Assembly: GCF_032884065.1 (NCBI RefSeq)
Contig: NC_088866.1
Span: forward strand, 45,411,653 to 45,475,652
Direction of reading: 5' to 3'
Source of the DNA: Artemia franciscana
Taxonomy: Eukaryota; Arthropoda; Branchiopoda; Anostraca; Artemiidae
DNA: 64,000 nucleotides
Both the position numbers and the translations under genes were made by a program. Of the stretch, positions 12,126 to 22,583 are shown one piece after another. The notes below the pieces were generated by a model that saw only the letters and a program-made list of their open reading frames with translations, did no database searches and was not told where the DNA came from. Every line of letters begins with the position of its first letter. Position 1 is the stretch's first letter.

Positions 12126-12530
12126 TGTAACATATAGACCAGCCCCCTTCCCTCTATAAAATTCAGGACCAAATCCCTCATTCACATCCCCTTAGGAATC
12201 CTCAAATATAGGACCAAATCTCTCATCCATACTCTTCTAGGAACTCTTAAATTCAGGACTAAATTTCTCAGTCACACCCCTTTAGTGAATTTCAACTTGA
12301 AAAAGGTTTTGAATAAAATCATTTAGAATTTAACAGTTGCTAAATTTAACAAGTCTGCTTAATCCTACGCAGTTAGACTACGTGCATTTAGATACGTGAA
12401 AGGTTACTTAACAAGTCAAGTAACCAGTTATTCTGACCTATGGGTTTTTCTCAAAACCAAAAGAGAAATCCTTGCCATAGGAACAGCTTTTGGATGCCAG
12501 ACTAGTCACATGATTAAATATTACCAATAG
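12126..12530 (+). repeat. Inverted U3 fragment 1 of the element's LTR
   Basis: Reads TGTAACATATAGACCAGCCC on the plus strand, so it is opposite to the flanking LTRs. It covers about the first 405 bases of the LTR. It keeps the eight bases that the 5' LTR lacks, so it is closer to the 3' LTR type. Confidence 0.9.
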
Positions 12531-12859
12531 TAACATATAGACCAGCCCCCTCCCCTCTATAAAATTCAGGACCAAATCCCTCATTCACATCCCCTTAGGA
12601 ATCCTCAAATATAGGACCAAATCTCTCATCCATACTCTTCTAGGAACTCTTAAATTCAGGACTAAATTTCTCAGTCACACCCCTTTAGTGAATTTCAACT
12701 TGAAAAAGGTTTTGAATAAAATCATTTAGAATTTAACAGTTGCTAAATTTAACAAGTCTGCTTAATCCTACGCAGTTAGACTACGTGCATTTAGATAAGT
12801 GAAAGTTTACTTAACAAGTCAAGTAACCAGTTATTCTGACCTATGGGTTTTTCTCAAAA
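12531..12859 (+). repeat. Inverted U3 fragment 2 of the element's LTR
   Basis: A second truncated U3 copy, in tandem with fragment 1 and also inverted. It starts TAACATATAGACC (first bases missing or shared with the junction) and stops within GGGTTTTTCTCAAAA, where pol sequence resumes. Together the two fragments occupy the place expected for integrase. Confidence 0.9.
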
Positions 12860-13106
12860 TTTGGGGTAAAACTGGTATAACGGAAGTTTGATTTCTTTTA
12901 TCAGTATCGGTTATTATCCTACATAGTATTTTTTCGTCGAAATCATAATAATAGTTATCAATTTCTTTTTTAAAAGATTTCATTTCATCAGGTAACTCTT
13001 TATCATATAAGAAATATTCTATTAGAGCAGCACAAGTATTATCTTTCTTTTGATATATTTTTATAGAATTTAAGGAAAGTGGGCTGTTTTTCTGTTCCTT
13101 CTCAAC
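12860..13106 (-). pseudogene. pol: Truncated pol linker, integrase missing
   Basis: After the RNase H stop, minus-strand text still reads as protein for about 80 codons (for example LPDEMKSFKKEIDNYYYDF), like the linker ahead of integrase in Gypsy polyproteins. It ends at the U3 fragment junction (12859/12860). No HHCC zinc finger and no DDE core follow. Confidence 0.6.
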
Positions 13107-13883
13107 CTAATTATTCCCAACTGATTTCGTTTTTAAACCTTTCTTTCTTTTAACATACTTTGCTTTTATTGTGTTGACTTCTTCATTTTTATTTTCTACT
13201 GGGGTATTATCTGGAAATCTACTTAGATAATCACATGGGGCATTTTGTTTTCCCTTAAGATGTTCAAATTCATAATCTAAGTCTTGGATTTTCAAAATCC
13301 ATCTCGCGAGTATTCCCGTTGGCTTTTTGAAAGTTTGCAAATATTGCAGGCTTTTGTGGTCTGAACGCAGTTTAAATTTTCTGCCTACCAAATAATGCCT
13401 GAACTTGTCCAAATGGTGGATAATTGATAATAATTCAAGCTGTGTAGCAGAATAATTACTTTCTCCAGAAGTCAGGGTGCGAGAAGCGTACGCTATTACT
13501 CTTTCTTCTCCATTTATTATTTGGGAGAGGATCGCCCCAATTCCCTTGTTTGAGGCATCCGTTGTAACAACGAATTGTCCTGTTTGGAAGTCGGGTAGCG
13601 ATAAAATAGGTTCTGAGGTTAGAGCCTTTTTTAAATGATCTAATGCATTTTGAGCTGTATTAGACCACACAATTTTTTGTGGGTTGCCTCTCGTGAGGTC
13701 CGTTAAAGGTTTCGCAACTTGTGCGTAATTTCTTATAAATTTTCGGAAATAGCTCATTAATCCTAAGATTCCTCGTAATTGTTTAATTGTTTGGGGGGGC
13801 TTTATATTTTTAACGGATTTTATTTTTTCAGGGTCTGGGGAAATTTGTCCTTGCGTTACAACTACTCCTAAAATTTTAGTTTT
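13107..13883 (-). pseudogene. pol: Gypsy RNase H domain, out of frame with RT
   Basis: Minus-strand frame, open from about 13883. An ATG-initiated part of 216 codons starts at 13757, but that ATG is internal. It carries the RT connection region (LGLMSYFRKFI) and a Ty3/Gypsy RNase H with the acidic series TDAS, QLELLSI, SDHKSL and CDYLSR. The enzyme degrades the RNA strand of the RNA:DNA hybrid during reverse transcription. The frame is offset by one base from RT. The break is near a short T/A run at about 13880, where a one-base length change would account for it. Confidence 0.85.
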
Positions 13884-15036
13884 GTTTGAAAAAGATTTAC
13901 TTTTTCTGGTCTACATTTTAAATTGCCTTCTCTAAATTTCCCAAACACTTTTGCTAGTGTCTCTAAATGGTCCTCCGCGTCTTTGTCCATAGCTATGACG
14001 TCATCAACAAAATGAATTATGTTATTTAGGCCTCTTAGTAAATGAAGGAGGGGTCTACACAATGCACTCGAACTAGTTTTTAGTCCAAATGGTACTCTTA
14101 AGTATTCATAAGAACCACATTCTGAAGTTGAAAAAGCTGTTTTAAAAACATCGCCCTCAGCTATTTTTACTTGATGATACCCTTGTGTCAAATCTAGGGA
14201 AGTAAATATTTTATTTTTATTTGATATTGAGTCTAGAATTTCGTCTATTCTAGGTAGGGGAAATTTGTCACTTACTACTTGTTTATTTAAAGCTCTATAA
14301 TCTACCACTAGTCTAAGATCATTATTCTTTTTCGGGACTAAAATAACGGGGGCAGAGTATGGGCTTATGCTTGGCCTTATGATTTGATTTTTTTCGAGTT
14401 CATGTATTTTGTTTATTAGCCATTCCTTATGTTTATAAGGAATTCTGTATGGTTGTTTTGCGACTGGTGGCCCCGTGGTTTGTATTGCGTGTTCATAAAA
14501 TGGGATAAGTCCTATGTCATCTTCAGATGTCGAAAAGACATCTTTATATTCCCATAATAAGTCGCATAATTTTTGTTTTAATGACACGTCGGTTATGTGA
14601 CTTAGTTCGAATTTCTCAAGGAATTGAGATCGCGTCAGTGGATATTCTCTGTCAACGTAAACATTAATATTATTCACGTAGTTTTTTTCCAAATTTTTCC
14701 AATTATTAATGTCGGATTCCGATACTACTTGTATCTCTACTAAACATGTACCTTTACTAAGGGTAATTAGGTCGTTTTCGTGGGTGTTCGTTACCCAAAT
14801 GTAACCTTCTCCCTTTTCGTAATTTATGATTTGTTCTTCACAAACTACATATTTCGGGAGATTTTCCGACGGCGATGCTACCCAAATTTCATATTTATCA
14901 TTAACTGGTTCTAACATTTGTGATATTTGGACCCTCTGCATTGATTTAGGGGGAATTTTTGTTTTACGCACTACAAATCCATAATATTTTTCGTGATTTT
15001 CTTCTTTTATTGAATTTAGAAGATTCTCCCCTGTTT
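13868..15036 (-). pseudogene. pol: Gypsy reverse transcriptase domain
   Basis: The ATG-initiated frame is 14971-13868 (367 codons), but coding text in the same frame extends upstream to about 15036. RT blocks appear in order: LRLVVDYRALN (about 219-229), TSLDLTQGYHQ with the first catalytic Asp (257-267), VPFGLK, and the catalytic FVDD box (321-324). An F replaces the commoner Y. VPFGLKTSSSALCR departs from the usual PFGL-NAPATFQR, which suggests decay or a divergent lineage. The domain copies element RNA into DNA in the cytoplasm from the tRNA primer. It is out of frame with protease (A7 run near 15034-15040) and with RNase H (near 13880). Both breaks sit at homopolymers, so base-calling error must be considered. 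Confidence 0.9.
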
Positions 15037-15599
15037 TTTTCCTGGGGTTTCTATTTTTTCAAGTTTTTTCCACAAATAACAAATTTCTTGAATTTGTTTG
15101 TTTCTATACTCTTTCATGTTACCTATATTTTCCCTTACTTTGTTTGCTTGTATGTTATTTATCATTGATATGGTGTCCGTTGGGTAGATAAACTTTGAAT
15201 TTGCTACATCTAATAATATTTTATTTGATTTTAAAAAATTTGCGCCTATTATTGCTTTGTATGGAAAATTCTTACAAACTATAAATCGAGTATAGAAATT
15301 TCTGTTATCCTTGCGCAAGGCTAGACACACAGTGCCTTTCACATCCAGGTCGTGTCCGGTTACACTTGATAAATTGGGACAGATATTGCTCATTCATCGT
15401 TTAATATAGTTTGGTAATTTATTAAATACTGATGAATTTATCACATTTACTGTTGCTCCTGAATCTATAAGGGCTGAGAAATAAATATTCCCTGCGTTGA
15501 AATTTTCAAATACTGGTAATATCTTATTATTATTTGCACTTAAAAATGGTATTATTACTGGGGGGGACCTATAAATTATCTTGCCACCAAATTTTGGTC
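15016..15599 (-). pseudogene. pol: Retroviral-type aspartic protease region with in-frame TGA
   Basis: Minus-strand frame starting just beyond the gag stop. The active-site motif LIDSGATVNVI lies at about 15440-15475. A TGA at 15394-15396 interrupts the frame and is directly followed by an ATG that begins a 125-codon stretch. The second half contains the flap/C-terminal-like AIIGANFL (compare the family's hydrophobic-hydrophobic-G motif). The protease normally cleaves Gag and Pol in the assembling particle. It would be reached from gag by frameshifting, since the frame differs from gag's and begins at its end. The TGA makes this copy unlikely to give full-length Pol. Confidence 0.8.
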
Positions 15600-16781
15600 C
15601 TACGAATTTTGGGGGCTTATATCGTTTCCCTGGGATTCCCAGATGTTAGATGTAGAACTTTCATTTGTTCTATTTTGGGTTCCTTGATTATTATTTGAGA
15701 TGGAGCTATTATATGGCTGCCGTCGGCTGATGTAATTTCCTCTTGTACTTCTGTTCCAACTGTTATTGGGTTGATTTGTCCTTCCACGGTACCCTCCTCG
15801 ATATTGATACGTATCGCGTTGGAAATTTTGATTTTGGGTGGGATAACTATTTCTTGTTACAAAGGTGTTTCCTCGATTACCTCTTGGGGCGTACCCACTA
15901 TAGTTTGTCCCCCTGGACAAACGGTTACCCGTTCCCCTAATATTTGGGCGATAATTATTGTTTGCGAAACAATTTCTTGCGATATGTCCTAATCGGCTAC
16001 AGGTGTAGCACCTTAATGGTTCATTGTTAGTTTGTGCCCTTAATTGATTATTGGGGGCAAAACGTACTTGTCTTGGAGGTGTAGTTGTTCGAATTTGATT
16101 TCGAACAGGTTTGGGCGATGATTCTCGTGAGAAAAATCGCGGAGAGGAATCTCTCGACTTTACAGGGGCTTTGTTTTCTACAGCATTTATTGACAGTTTT
16201 TGATGCTGCAGGACAATCGAATCAATTTCTACGGCTCTTTCTATTTCCTGAACCGCTAGTTCTAGGTTATCAATATTTTTAGCTATCAAAAGGCGGTATA
16301 ACTTTGGGTTTAGTCCCTGTTTAAATGCATTTAGTATGATTTTTTCATATAATTCCCCTTCTCCTGGACCGTATCGCGCTTCTGTTGCGATTCTAACCTT
16401 ATGCAAGTACTCACGAACGTTTTGGGTCTGTTCAAAAGTAACTAGGCCATGTTTCAGTTTATTCAATGAACTTGTGTCAATGAATCTTTTCTGGAAGGCC
16501 TGTTGCAATAATTCTATTGAGTTAATTGTTGAGGTTGCTTCTGTACCTATCGAGTTTTCTATTTGTTTTAGGAATGTTAGCGCCTGTCCTTTCAGTCTTA
16601 AAAGTAACATATTTTTTAATACTTTTAGGTCAATTTTTGTCATTTCCACAAATTGTCCTAAATGGATGTTGAATTGATCAACGTCCGTATCTCCTTCATA
16701 TTCTGGTAATGATTTTGCAATTTCTACCGAAGTTGCAATAATTTGCTGCGCTTTTAATATTTCATCTTGTTCCTGGTCCAT
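15600..16781 (-). CDS. gag: Gag structural polyprotein
   Basis: Complete 393-codon minus-strand frame, start ATG at 16781, about 310 bp downstream of the primer site. The N-terminal two thirds form a helical capsid-type domain (for example FVEMTKIDLKVLKNMLLLRL). This is followed by an SSP/PPR-rich basic linker (about 205-245) and one CCHC zinc knuckle, Cys258-Cys261-His266-Cys271, in CYTCSRLGHIARNC. An Arg/Asn/Gly-rich tail (about 272-370) likely binds RNA. Gag packages element RNA into cytoplasmic particles. It is the only ORF of this copy without a visible break, so it could still make protein. The tail ends at the pol overlap. Confidence 0.92.
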   Translation of the reverse strand: MDQEQDEILKAQQIIATSVEIAKSLPEYEGDTDVDQFNIHLGQFVEMTKIDLKVLKNMLLLRLKGQALTFLKQIENSIGTEATSTINSIELLQQAFQKRFIDTSSLNKLKHGLVTFEQTQNVREYLHKVRIATEARYGPGEGELYEKIILNAFKQGLNPKLYRLLIAKNIDNLELAVQEIERAVEIDSIVLQHQKLSINAVENKAPVKSRDSSPRFFSRESSPKPVRNQIRTTTPPRQVRFAPNNQLRAQTNNEPLRCYTCSRLGHIARNCFANNNYRPNIRGTGNRLSRGTNYSGYAPRGNRGNTFVTRNSYPTQNQNFQRDTYQYRGGYRGRTNQPNNSWNRSTRGNYISRRQPYNSSISNNNQGTQNRTNESSTSNIWESQGNDISPQNS

Positions 16782-17092
16782 ATTTATTGTAGTCTTTTTT
16801 TTTTTTTTTAAATATGCGGTTTAAAATAATCTCAAAAATTTTTTTTTTAATTTTATTACTGTTTTATTTTAATTTCTTAAATATTTTGATATTTTTTGAA
16901 TGGGGTATACCTATATAGAAAAAAATGCAAAATAGAAATAAAATCGCACTGCACCTAAAAATTCAAAAAAAAAGCGAGATAAAATTGCACTGCACTTAAA
17001 AATCAAAAAATAAAATGTAAGTAATCATACTTGTCTATGTTAGTAGGCATTTATTACGCAGGTAGTTTCAGTTCCTTTTGCTGCTTTCTTTT
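16782..17092 (-). other. 5' leader of the element
   Basis: Untranslated leader between primer site and gag, with long A/T runs (T14 near 16796-16810). GCACTGCACxTAAAAAT-type text occurs twice (about 16947 and 16989). Its role in packaging is inferred only from position. Confidence 0.6.
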
Positions 17093-17105
17093 CCCGACCG
17101 CGCCA
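17093..17105 (-). other. Primer binding site, tRNA-Ser type
   Basis: On the minus strand TGGCGCGGTCGGG begins two bases (TA) after the 5' LTR. It is close to TGGCGCAGTCGG, the tRNA-Ser primer site known from errantiviruses such as 17.6 and 297. A two-base gap is normal for this group. Confidence 0.8.
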
Positions 17106-17107
17106 TA

Positions 17108-17999
17108 TGTTACCGGGTGATTTTGTTGAATATTTAGTTTGAGTTTATTTTAAAGGGGGTTTTGCGTTGAGTTGCTTGGGACTTTTCTAAATCTTAATAG
17201 TTTGATGTGGATATGGGAGCTAAATTAGTAATAAAATAAAAAGGCTTCGTATATGATCCCCGGTAACCTGGGAGACAGAAACATCTCAGTGTTGTTTGAG
17301 GTCTCCTGAAACAAATATAGATTCCCTTGGGACCGTACCTGAAAGCTAGAGGAACTGTACCTGATGCCCTAATACATAGACAAAAGATGATTAAATACAA
17401 TAAGGTTTATTTACTTACAATATACAACTATTGACAAAACAGCTTCAATGACTTATTGCATGAAAAGGTGAACATGAGCAATTGATCTAATGCATTCGAA
17501 TCTCTCCATAAAACTAACTATTCGCCCTTGTGTTGGGCTCATATATCCAACGCGCACACTTGCCGGACAGGCTTGGTGACCTGCGGAAGTTGACCTCCAC
17601 TACTATTGGTAATATTTAATCATGTGACTAGTCTGGCATCCAAAAGCTGGCAAGGATTTCTCTTTTGGTTTTGAGAAAAACCCATAGGTCAGAATAACTG
17701 GTTACTTGACTTGTTAAGTAACCTTTCACTTATCTAAATGCACGTAGTCTAACTGCGTAGGATTAAGCAGACTTGTTAAATTTAGCAACTGTTAAATTCT
17801 AAATGATTTTATTCAAAACCTTTTTCAAGTTGAAATTCACTAAAGGGGTGTGACTGAGAAATTTAGTCCTGAATTTAAGAGTTCCTAGAAGAGTATGGAT
17901 GAGAGATTTGGTCCTATATTTGAGGATTCCTAAGGGGATGTGAATGAGGGATTTGGTCCTGAATTTTATAGAGGGGAGGGGGCTGGTCTATATGTTACA
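17108..17999 (-). repeat. 5' LTR of the retroelement (892 bp)
   Basis: Near-identical to 8045-8944, with an 8-bp deletion near 17648. In element orientation it should hold the promoter in U3. I could not pick out a confident TATA or initiator. It is followed by the CAAT target duplication. Confidence 0.95.
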
Positions 18000-18003
18000 C
18001 AAT

Positions 18004-19245
18004 GACCTCTCTAGTACTTGGCTATGACACCTCAGTAATATGGATAAGAAATGAGTAATGCACAAAATGAAATTTAAATGGCAATCAGGAACTGGATACA
18101 GGCTAAAGGGTGCAAAAAAAGATAGGTGGTGAACTTATAGTGGAATAAACACTATCCTGGTTAGTTCAGGACTTTAATTGATTAGCCTACTGAAATTTTC
18201 CTATCCTATACAATGAATATATTTTTCCTTTTTCAGCAGAACATTTTGACAATCTATCACAATGCAAAACATCCAGGGTACCTTTAATGGAATAACTATA
18301 AAAAGACAAATGAAAAACACAATATACAATCTTACAATTATACCTCTGGCCATATAAATTGAATTAGGCTACCAAATCTTTCAGATTTGAATCCAACTCC
18401 ATGTTCAAACTTTTTAAATATTCCACTGTCGAAAACATTTTCGGAATTAAGGATCAGGCTATAGGATTTTAGGATTCTTAAGCATGCTGTGAACTTAGCA
18501 AAGAAGGTTCACTTTCCCAGCATTCCGTCTCTCAAATAGTATTCATTAAACTAATTTTTTCTCTTAAAGGGGATGTTCTTTTTTAATGAACATCTTGAAT
18601 TGTCATCTGTAATATTGGTTGGCATGCACTCATAAGAAATTTTTTCAGCTTAGCAAATAAAATTGAGTTATTCTAAACACTTCCATATTTATTTCATTGG
18701 CACATGTGACTCTGAATGTTCAAGTAATTCAATTTCGAAATATTTCAGTTTAGCTAGGATTAAAAGGTTTGGTTTTCTTCTATTGTGTTCGAAAACTACT
18801 TATTTATGTATCCTCGGCCTGCTCCATTATGTTTAGTGGATTCCTTGCCTATGCCTTCCAATGCCTAGTCAACTTAATCCCACATAGGCCTAGGCTGTTA
18901 TTTTTTCTTGGCTTGACTAAATCGTTTTCCAATTTGATTATAATGCTAGGGCTTCTTTCTCAATCCTGAAATTCAGGCAGTTACACATGAATGTCTTATT
19001 TTATCTATAAGTTAGGCCTTGGTTGGGCCTATTGTAGGTTTCTCATGATTGACTTGGCTACATCTAAAGGAAATGTGCTAACAAATAAGAGCCTAGATCG
19101 GCTAGAATCAGGCTATATTCTTTGGTAAATTTTCCATTGGTAGAGGACTTCAATTATCAAGGGGATTTTTTTTAACAAGTAGGCTATAGTCAGTGTGGGG
19201 ACAACTTCACTTGCAGCTTCTTTCAGCAATCAGGGATGAAAGTTG
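18004..19245. other. No gene recognised
   Basis: AT-rich unique-looking sequence. The 66-aa frame at 18769 crosses a CCTAGGCCTAGGCT-type stretch and has no family resemblance. Confidence 0.35.
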
Positions 19246-19400
19246 TCTGGGTAAAATTCTAATCCATTGACTTCTTGCTATCTTGGAAAGTTGTTGGGCT
19301 AGAGAATTGAAACTTTCAGGGATGTGTCTACAGGCTAAAGTATATCCCGGGAAGTTATTTTGAGATCCCTAACTATACCCCTTCCCCCTCCTCTATATAA
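19246..19400. repeat. Terminal fragment of element A
   Basis: GTAAAATTCTAATCCATTGACTTCTTGC through GAAACTTTCAGGGAT matches the left arm of the element at 7255. The interior and right arm are absent. 19401-19780 holds nothing recognised. Confidence 0.7.
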
Positions 19401-19779
19401 CACAGTTTTTTGTGCATTACAGCTTATATTTTGGTCAAATTTGATCCTATATTACTATTAAAAGTGTAAATCCTTGCTTACCTTAGAAAAATTCAACTTT
19501 TCACTGTTTTTAAGCTACTATATTCCATAATTACTCATATTTACTTCACCTGCATTGAAAAACAATTATCACCTTTTATGGTACAGCTAAGACTAGAATG
19601 TAGGTATTTAAACCCATCCACTGTTTGAAACTCTTATCTTTAAAGGGCTTTTGACAGGGGTAAATACAGATAAGACTTTGAACTTTTAAGGGGCTTCTCA
19701 CACAAAATTATGATTTGTTTCTACAATTGGGTAAGGTTATTATGTTATATTAATTTGAAAAAATTAGAAAGATGTATTT

Positions 19780-19982
19780 GTAACTTACAAATGGCTGATC
19801 AGATCTTAATGAAGTTTGATATTTAGAAGGATATTGTGTCTCAAAGCTCTTATTTTAAATCCCGACTGGATCTGGTGACATTGGGGGGAGTTTGGGGTGG
19901 GGGAACCTAAAATAATGGAAAACGCTTAGATTGGAGGGGTCGGGATGAAACTTGTTGGGACAAATAAGCAGAAGTCTTACCA
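19780..19982. repeat. Fragment of the 36-kb/60-kb satellite
   Basis: AACTTACAAATGGCTGATCA, GATATTTAGAAGGATATTGTG, CTCTTATTTTAAATCCCGAC and GGTCGGGATGAAACTTG follow the order of the unit seen at 36230-36430. It is a single unit next to a (CT)n tract. Confidence 0.8.
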
Positions 19983-20113
<131 letters not shown>

Positions 20114-20159
20114 GTTGAAGAAACTTTTCATACTTATTTTTTCATTGTTCTTTTAAAAA

Positions 20160-20530
20160 ATTCCAAGAAATCCTGCACCCCCTTCATGGAAATCTTTTTC
20201 CCCATGACAAATTCCTCCATGGAAAACTCCCCCAGCATAACCCCATCCCCTCCCCCAGCCAAAAACATCCCCCTGAAAGTGTCTATACACTTCCCAATAA
20301 CCATTACTATATGTAAACACTGATCAAGGTTTTTAACTTGCAGCCACTCCCACGGGGACTGTTGGGGAGTAAGTTGTCCCCAAAGACATAGTTATTAGAT
20401 TTTTCAACTATGCTGAATAAAATGGCTATCTCAGAATTTTGATCTGGATTTGAACTGGGAGAAAAATGAGCAAGGGAGGGGTCCAATTTTTTGATCACTT
20501 AAAAAGGGCACTAAAACTTTCAATTTCCGT
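20160..20530. repeat. Two interspersed-repeat fragments
   Basis: 20219-20320 resembles the start of the window (1-100). 20310-20530 read on the minus strand matches the 2940-4790 tandem unit (ATAGCCATTTTATTCAxCATAGTTGAAA, TATGTCTTTGGGGA). Confidence 0.65.
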
Positions 20531-20860
20531 TAGGATGAGCCCTCTCACGACATTCTAGGAGCACTGGGTCGATACAATCACCCTTGGGGAAAAAACAAAC
20601 AAACAAAAAAAAACAACAAATAAACACGCATCAGTGATCTGTCTTGTGGCAAAAAATGCAAAATTCTACATTTTTGTTGATAGGAGCTTGAAACTTCTAC
20701 TGTAAGGTCCTTTGATATGCTGAATCTGAAGGTGTGAGTTTTGTTAAGATTCTATGACTTTTAAGGGGTATGTAATTTCTGAACGTTTTTGAATTAATGC
20801 ATGTTTGATTTTGACTCTCCACATGTAAACTATTCAAATGAAATTTGCATATTAATTCCT

Positions 20861-22010
20861 TTTTTGGCTACCACTTGATGCCTTTTTATGCTCTTTATGA
20901 GCATAATAATTGCTTCAAATGCAAATTTAATTTCAAGCATTTTTTTGGTAAAATTTTAGTAGATGGACTTCTTGCTGTCTCAGAAATGGGCTTGGTTAGG
21001 AAAATGAAACTTTCAGGGATTGGTCTACAGGCTAAAGTGTGTCCCAGGAAGATATTTTGAAGTACCTACCTCTACTCCTCCCTCTAGGGGGCCCTGACCT
21101 TTGATGACCTTCAAAAATATGTGTGTTATAAAAGTGAAACCTTGCAAAATAGATCTTCTGCTTGAATGAAGTACAACAAAATTATTTTCAGTCACACCTT
21201 TGCTCAATCCCAATTTATAAGGTTTTAAAGATATGCACATACATTTCCTAAATTAAAAAAAAAAATATGTTGATATGGCTCAGAATTCTACTCAAATAAC
21301 AGGATTTGCAGTTTCAGAACAAAAGGTAAAGAAAAAGCAACTGGTAACTGAAAATTAAGGTAAAATGTTGTTTTGTCAAAATTTCAAAAGGTATAGACCT
21401 GTCATGTAGGCAAATTTCATGGATCTCTAGAGGGAGAAGGAGTAGAGCTGGGTACTTTAAAATGCCTTCCTGTGATTTACTTTAGCCTGTAGACTCATCC
21501 CTGAAGTTTTAATTTTCCTAACCTAACCCCTTTCTGAGATAGCAAGAAGTTACTCAACTAGAATTTACCATATTTTTCTTTACCTAATTACCCTAAATTG
21601 CAGCTTAGAGCAATATAAGGATTTCCCATCCTTGTGATGCTCCAGTGATGAAAAAAGAAATCTGTTTGGTGTAGATTATGGCTGTTGATCTAGACTCTTG
21701 TGGAGGACTCTGCAGCTTCCCAATTGTAAAGGATTTAACTGACTATAAATAATTTTAAATAATCTTAACTATAAGTAGTAGTGGCAATGAGGAAATGTAG
21801 TATTATATTGTTTAAAACAACCAAAAAAACAGCACTGAGAAAATATAGTATTATTTTGTAAAAAAACAAATGATAACTCATGCTTTAACCAAAAACTTGT
21901 CATTTTTAACAGCTAGAAAATTGCTTAAATTTAAATTTGCATTAGAAGTGATTAGTATATATTAAAAGAGAATAAAAAGAGGTATCAAGGGGTATGTTCA
22001 CTCTATTGGT
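20861..22010. mobile_element. Element B copy interrupted by element A
   Basis: The left end TACCACTTGATGCCTTTTTATG and the right end GGTATCAAGGGGTATGTTCAC correspond to the ends of 6468-6914. After CAAGCATTTTTTT the sequence switches to element A (20945-21575) and then returns to other text. This is a nested insertion. Confidence 0.6.
20945..21575. mobile_element. Element A copy, nested
   Basis: About 630 bp with the same terminal inverted repeats and interior as 7255-7908. The interior is shared in the opposite orientation: CCTTTGATGACCTTC, then TATAAAAGTGAAACCTTGCA. Confidence 0.75.
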
Positions 22011-22583
22011 AAGTCAATTATATGAACTGTGATACTTTTACCAAACAAGCAACCACAAGCCATCTAGCTAATCTAACCTAACTTAACCTAATTTATCAAT
22101 ATTTGTCTATTAATATCTTGTTGGTAAATGGCAGTGATGGTGTTTAACTTTCATATATAGATTATTTGAAAACAGATGAATGTAGTCCAATCCATGTTTA
22201 TTTTTCACAAATTTGTGAAATGATAAAGGTTCATTTCAGAAAATGATAAAGGTTCTCCTGCTGGAAAATATGTGAACTAGGTTTATTTTGCATATTATGA
22301 AGTAAGAATTGTTTTCATAACATGTCTCATCATGTTGTGGACTGGTCATACGTTTACACCTTAAATTCTACTGACAAGTAGCAATAATAGAAAAAATTAA
22401 TTTTGTAGGCTAATTATAGTAGACAGGATTTTTTGGAACCATAGTAATACACAGAAACAATTTATTCAATTATTTGGGTAACTATTGAAAAATTTAGGCC
22501 TATATATAATATTTACAAACACATTATAAATAAAATCTAGAAGAATAGAAAGAAATGCTTCATAAATTGACATTCAGGTAATA
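22011..22583. other. No gene recognised
   Basis: AT-rich sequence with no recognised coding or repeat content. Confidence 0.35.

Larger units (their letters stand above)
8041..18003 (-). mobile_element. Errantivirus-like Ty3/Gypsy LTR element, defective
   Basis: The element runs from 8045 to 17999 and is flanked by the 4-bp direct repeat CAAT (8041-8044 and 18000-18003). Read on the minus strand, the order is 5' LTR, primer site, gag, protease, RT, RNase H, then two U3 fragments in reverse orientation, env, a ~1.8-kb 3' region, polypurine tract and 3' LTR. Ty3/Gypsy order plus a third, envelope-like ORF is typical of insect errantiviruses. LTRs differing by about five substitutions and an 8-bp indel indicate a recent insertion. 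Integrase is absent and protease/RT carry stops and frameshifts, so this copy is not autonomous. The target duplications show that it entered as one unit or was rearranged without losing its ends. Confidence 0.92.

Noticed and set aside
8131-17400. Identical 68-aa ORFs at 8131-8337 and 17194-17400
   Set aside because: They lie at the same place in both LTRs and match no known protein.
18769-18969. 66-aa hydrophobic ORF
   Set aside because: No family resemblance, no splice context, and the composition is explained by AT-rich sequence.
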